Of a DNA stretch of 64,000 bases, positions 61,254-64,000 are shown one piece after another; position 1 is the first letter of the stretch, and each line of letters starts with the position of its first letter. Location of the stretch: positions 2,927 to 66,926 of the forward strand of contig NZ_KB904118.1 of NCBI RefSeq assembly GCF_000379985.1. The letters are read 5' to 3'. Both the position numbers and the translations under genes were made by a program. The notes under the pieces are model-generated. The model searched no databases, was not told the DNA's origin, and was given only the letters and a program-made list of their open reading frames with translations. This stretch comes from Streptococcus caballi DSM 19004. GTDB lineage: Bacteria; Bacillota; Bacilli; Lactobacillales; Streptococcaceae.

Positions 61254-61982
61254 ATGAGGTTAGATAAGTTTTTAGTAGCTTGCGGAGTAGGTTCGCGCAG
61301 TCAAGTCAAGACTATGATCAAGAAAAAGCAGGTTACGGTCAATGGTAAATTAGAAATGTCTTCCAAGCTTCAGATCAATGAATATGAGGATAAAATCATT
61401 TGTCAGGGACGGGAATTGCTTTACGAAAAGTACCTTTATTACCTGCTTAATAAACCGCAGGGGGTCATTTCAGCGACGGAAGATAATCATCACAAGACAG
61501 TTTTGGACTTGTTGGATCAGGCAGCGCGTGACAAGGAGGTCTTTCCTGTGGGGCGTTTAGATATAGATACCCACGGCTTGCTCCTCCTAACCAATAATGG
61601 AGCCCTTGCGCACGCCATGTTATCGCCTAAAAAACACGTTAATAAAACCTATCGAGCCAATATAGCAGGGCTCATGACAGACCAAGATGTACAGCTTTTT
61701 GAAGAGGGCATCGCTTTAGAGGGCATTACCTGCCAGCCTGCTCAGCTAGTGATCCTAGAAAGGGATGAAGAAGCTGGAACTAGTCTGGTGCAAATCACCA
61801 TCAAAGAGGGCAAGTTTCATCAGGTTAAGCGTATGGTAGCGGCTTGCGGTAAGAAGGTTTTGGACTTGCAGCGCCTGAGTATGGGACCGTTGATCTTGGA
61901 TAAGGAGCTGGCGCTGGGACAGTGGCGTCGCCTGACCGAAAGTGAATTGGCCTCCTTACAAGTCTTTGATGTGGAGCTGTAA
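61254..61982 (+). CDS. Pseudouridine synthase RsuA/RluB family, copy 2
   Basis: 242 residues: S4 domain (MRLDKFLVACGVGSRSQVKTMIKKKQVTVNG) and catalytic domain with FPVGRLDIDTHGLLLLTN (nucleophile Asp), HVNKTYRANI and IKEGKFHQVKRMVAACG. It is distinct from the copy at 43609; streptococci usually have several RsuA/RluB/RluE-type enzymes with different rRNA targets, so no gene symbol is given. A short AGGGGTGAA upstream is a loose SD. It is the last gene of the small operon that begins at 60243. Confidence 0.9.
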   Translation: MRLDKFLVACGVGSRSQVKTMIKKKQVTVNGKLEMSSKLQINEYEDKIICQGRELLYEKYLYYLLNKPQGVISATEDNHHKTVLDLLDQAARDKEVFPVGRLDIDTHGLLLLTNNGALAHAMLSPKKHVNKTYRANIAGLMTDQDVQLFEEGIALEGITCQPAQLVILERDEEAGTSLVQITIKEGKFHQVKRMVAACGKKVLDLQRLSMGPLILDKELALGQWRRLTESELASLQVFDVEL

Positions 61983-62007
61983 ATTTATCAATTATCGGCT
62001 TCTCGTT

Positions 62008-62036
62008 TGCTTATTTGTGTCTTTCGTGTTAAGATA
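62008..62036 (+). promoter_or_regulatory. Promoter of the DUF4044 gene
   Basis: TTGCTT (62008-62013), 17 bp, TAAGAT (62031-62036), preceded by TGT (extended -10). Confidence 0.68.
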
Positions 62037-62069
62037 GTACTAATAAATTCAGTAGTAGAGGTGACTAAA

Positions 62070-62198
62070 GTGGCTTTTGGAGATAATGGTCCACGTAAAA
62101 AAACGGGCTTTGAAAAGTTAACATTGATTGTTGTTATCTTAATGGTTATCGTAACCTTGGGCGGCATTGTAATGTCTGCACTCGGTGCTATGATGTAA
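62070..62198 (+). CDS. DUF4044 small membrane protein
   Basis: 42 residues: a basic start ([16 protein letters not shown]) and one membrane helix ([22 protein letters not shown]), the streptococcal DUF4044 pattern. It starts with GTG at 62070, after GAGGTGAC, behind a good promoter; the longer frame from 62007 overlaps the promoter. It lies just upstream of obgE and ends at its own terminator. No function known. Confidence 0.82.
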   Translation: MAFGDNGPRKKTGFEKLTLIVVILMVIVTLGGIVMSALGAMM

Positions 62199-62200
62199 AA

Positions 62201-62222
62201 GACGCTGTCACAGCGTTTTTTT
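62201..62222 (+). terminator. Terminator of the DUF4044 gene
   Basis: ACGCTG-TCA-CAGCGT followed by a run of T's. Confidence 0.85.
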
Positions 62223-62338
62223 ATGCTGTGAGCGCAGGAAAAATGAAGAAAGGAAAGCAAGGTCGTCCAGTATTCTTAGAAAGATGTGATAGTCTATCAG
62301 CTGGAAGAGTTGACAGACTTAGACTTTGCAATGAAAGA

Positions 62339-63652
62339 ATGAGTATGTTTTTAGATACTGCCAAAATCAGCGTTAAAGCTGGTCGTGGTGGTGATGGTAT
62401 GGTGGCTTTTCGCCGTGAAAAATATGTTCCCAATGGCGGTCCTTGGGGTGGCGACGGCGGAAAAGGTGGCTCTGTCATTTTTAAAGTGGATGAGGGCCTT
62501 CGCACCCTTATGGACTTTCGCTATAATCGCCGTTTCAAGGCTAAAAATGGTGAAAAAGGTATGACTAAGGGCATGCACGGCCGCGGTGCAGAGGACTTGA
62601 TTGTGTCAATTCCACCTGGAACAACTGTTCGTGATGCGGATACTGGTAAGGTCATCACCGACTTGGTTGAAAATGGGCAAGAATTTGTCATAGCTCACGG
62701 TGGCCGTGGCGGTCGTGGCAATATCCGCTTTGCAACGCCACGCAACCCTGCTCCTGAAATCGCTGAAAATGGTGAACCAGGTGAAGAACGTGAACTGCAA
62801 CTCGAATTGAAAATTCTGGCTGATGTGGGGTTGGTTGGTTTCCCATCTGTTGGTAAATCAACTCTGCTCAGCGTGGTCACAGCTGCCAAACCTAAAATCG
62901 GTGCCTATCACTTTACCACGATCGTGCCAAATTTAGGCATGGTTCGTACCAAGTCAGGTGATAGCTTTGCTATGGCTGACCTGCCAGGCTTGATCGAGGG
63001 AGCTAGCCAAGGCGTGGGGCTGGGAACACAATTCCTGCGCCACATTGAACGCACCCGTGTTATCCTCCATGTTATTGACATGTCAGCTAGCGAAGGACGT
63101 GATCCTTACGAGGATTATGTGGCCATTAACAATGAGTTGGAAACTTACAATCTCCGCCTCATGGAGCGTCCTCAAATCATCGTAGCCAATAAGATGGATA
63201 TGCCTGATGCTGAGGAAAATCTCAAGATGTTTAAGGAAAAATTGGCTGCCGAGTATGACGAATTTGACGAGTTGCCACAGATTTTCCCAATCTCAAGCTT
63301 GGCACATCAAGGTTTGGAAAATCTCTTGGAAGCGACAGCTGAATTGCTGGATAAAACGGATGAATTCCTCCTTTACAGCGAAGACGACATGGAGCAAGAT
63401 GAAGTTTACTATGGCTTCAACGAAGATGAACGTCCATTTGAGATCAGCCGTGATGATGATGCCGCTTGGGTATTGTCTGGTGAGAAACTGGAAAAACTCT
63501 TTATCATGACCAATATGGAGCGTGATGAATCTGTTATGAAATTTGCTCGCCAACTGCGTGGTATGGGTGTCGATGAAGCCCTTCGTGAACGTGGTGCCAA
63601 AGACGGTGACATTGTTCGCATTGGCAATTTTGAGTTTGAATTTGTGGATTAG
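62339..63652 (+). CDS. obgE: GTPase ObgE
   Basis: An essential GTPase of 50S ribosome maturation and stress signalling. The N-terminal glycine-rich Obg fold ([18 protein letters not shown] ... HGGRGGRGN) is followed by the G domain with G1 [11 protein letters not shown]3 DLPGLIEG, G4 NKMDM and the C-terminal OCT domain ([19 protein letters not shown]). I choose ATG at 62339, which gives 437 residues; the longer frame from 62228 adds an unnatural basic N-terminus. The SD is weak (GAAAG) and no promoter was seen; a leader of about 110 nt may exist after the DUF4044 terminator. Confidence 0.96.
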   Translation: MSMFLDTAKISVKAGRGGDGMVAFRREKYVPNGGPWGGDGGKGGSVIFKVDEGLRTLMDFRYNRRFKAKNGEKGMTKGMHGRGAEDLIVSIPPGTTVRDADTGKVITDLVENGQEFVIAHGGRGGRGNIRFATPRNPAPEIAENGEPGEERELQLELKILADVGLVGFPSVGKSTLLSVVTAAKPKIGAYHFTTIVPNLGMVRTKSGDSFAMADLPGLIEGASQGVGLGTQFLRHIERTRVILHVIDMSASEGRDPYEDYVAINNELETYNLRLMERPQIIVANKMDMPDAEENLKMFKEKLAAEYDEFDELPQIFPISSLAHQGLENLLEATAELLDKTDEFLLYSEDDMEQDEVYYGFNEDERPFEISRDDDAAWVLSGEKLEKLFIMTNMERDESVMKFARQLRGMGVDEALRERGAKDGDIVRIGNFEFEFVD

Positions 63653-63878
63653 GATACAAAGGCCGTTAAAGGAGCACAGCTAAAATAGGAGATTCAATGA
63701 TGAAGCTTTAGCTTCTAGGAAATTCTATCTTTTTTGCACAGCTCCTATGCCGTGTTCTATTTGGCAACCTAGTTAGGTTATTTTCCTATCGTAAGTCTTC
63801 TAATAAGAAGTGGTGTGAGAAATCTAGCTGATAAGCTGTCTTAATTTATCTAACAATTCTAGTAAGTGGGGTATTTTT
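63653..63878. other. Gap between obgE and the last gene
   Basis: Contains AGGAG before an ATG that gives only MMKL, a small hairpin GAAGC-TTTA-GCTTC, and a stop-free stretch after it. Possibly a decayed small gene; nothing firm. Confidence 0.45.
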
Positions 63879-64000
63879 ATGGGTGATAAACCGATATCTT
63901 TTAAGGACAAGGATGGTCATTTTGTCTCGGCAGCCGACGTCTGGAATCCTCAGAAATTAGAGGAACTCTTCACTCGCCTCAATCCCAATCGGAAGTTCCG
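63879..64000 (+). CDS. Hypothetical protein, 3' end outside window
   Basis: The first 40 codons, MGDKPISFKDKDGHFVSAAD then VWNPQKLEELFTRLNPNR, are visible. The region is hydrophilic, without signal peptide. GTGGGG precedes the ATG. I cannot name the family; its linkage to obgE and its Lys/Asp-rich start resemble small streptococcal hypothetical proteins. The rest is beyond the window. Confidence 0.6.
   Translation, partial: MGDKPISFKDKDGHFVSAADVWNPQKLEELFTRLNPNRKF

Noticed and set aside
62228..62338. N-terminal extension of obgE
   Set aside because: It would add 37 basic residues not known in Obg, beginning directly in the tail of the previous terminator.
1..64000. CRISPR arrays, tRNA or rRNA genes, prophage
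   Set aside because: No regularly spaced identical repeats, no cloverleaf-like sequences or rRNA blocks, and no phage structural or integrase genes were seen by eye.

Overview
The window looks like a chromosomal segment of a low-GC streptococcus, most like the mutans group. Gene order (xseA-xseB-ispA-tlyA-argR-recN-degV ... hup; gpmA; pbp2b-recR ... ddl-murF ... prfC; queA/nagB; dinG-ypmB-aspB-asnS) and small streptococcal families (DUF4044, DUF4649, DUF4298) support this, as do the strong SD sequences, extended -10 (TGnTATAAT) promoters and a YSIRK-type signal peptide. The species cannot be fixed from sequence reading alone.

Layout. 1-8.8 kb: 3' part of a type I restriction subunit HsdR, a divergent YciI/HxlR pair, a first LtrA membrane protein, and unknown membrane or soluble proteins separated by long gene-poor gaps. 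8.9-18.5 kb: a compact housekeeping run (exonuclease VII, prenyl synthase, rRNA methyltransferase, ArgR, RecN, then hemolysin III, DegV, SGNH lipase, YpmS, HU). 18.5-24 kb: pyrD, an ArsR-regulated P-type metal exporter, gpmA, and the niacin pair NiaR/NiaX. 24.2-32.5 kb: cell-wall and recombination genes (PBP2b, RecR, Ddl, MurF) and release factor 3. 32.6-37.4 kb: a secreted multidomain VanY-type peptidase behind a candidate WalR/VicR box, a PH-domain protein and the CshA RNA helicase. 38.3-40.1 kb: a TMEM175-like channel gene followed by a second LtrA. 40.4-51.4 kb: queA, nagB, glutathionyl-hydroquinone reductase, RsuA, an esterase, DnaQ-DinG, YpmB, aspartate aminotransferase and AsnRS. 51.5-61.3 kb is accessory and decayed: a short IS630-type element, an ArsR/permease/thioredoxin/ArsC detox operon, several hydrolases with HxlR and MarR regulators, HAD/PfkB/MazG genes and several pseudogenes. 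61.3-64 kb: a second RsuA, DUF4044, ObgE and the start of an unknown gene.

No tRNA, rRNA, CRISPR or prophage was seen. I found no clear previously undescribed multi-gene system. The most interesting signals are regulatory or structural: two short elements that share terminal repeats (one in the cshA leader, one carrying an IS630 transposase fragment), near-leaderless rsuA and dinG genes, a niaX promoter with a palindrome over its -35, the WalR-like box on the VanY gene, degenerate ~40-bp tandem repeats in three gene-poor gaps, and at least eight decayed genes, several of which are open only as fragments.
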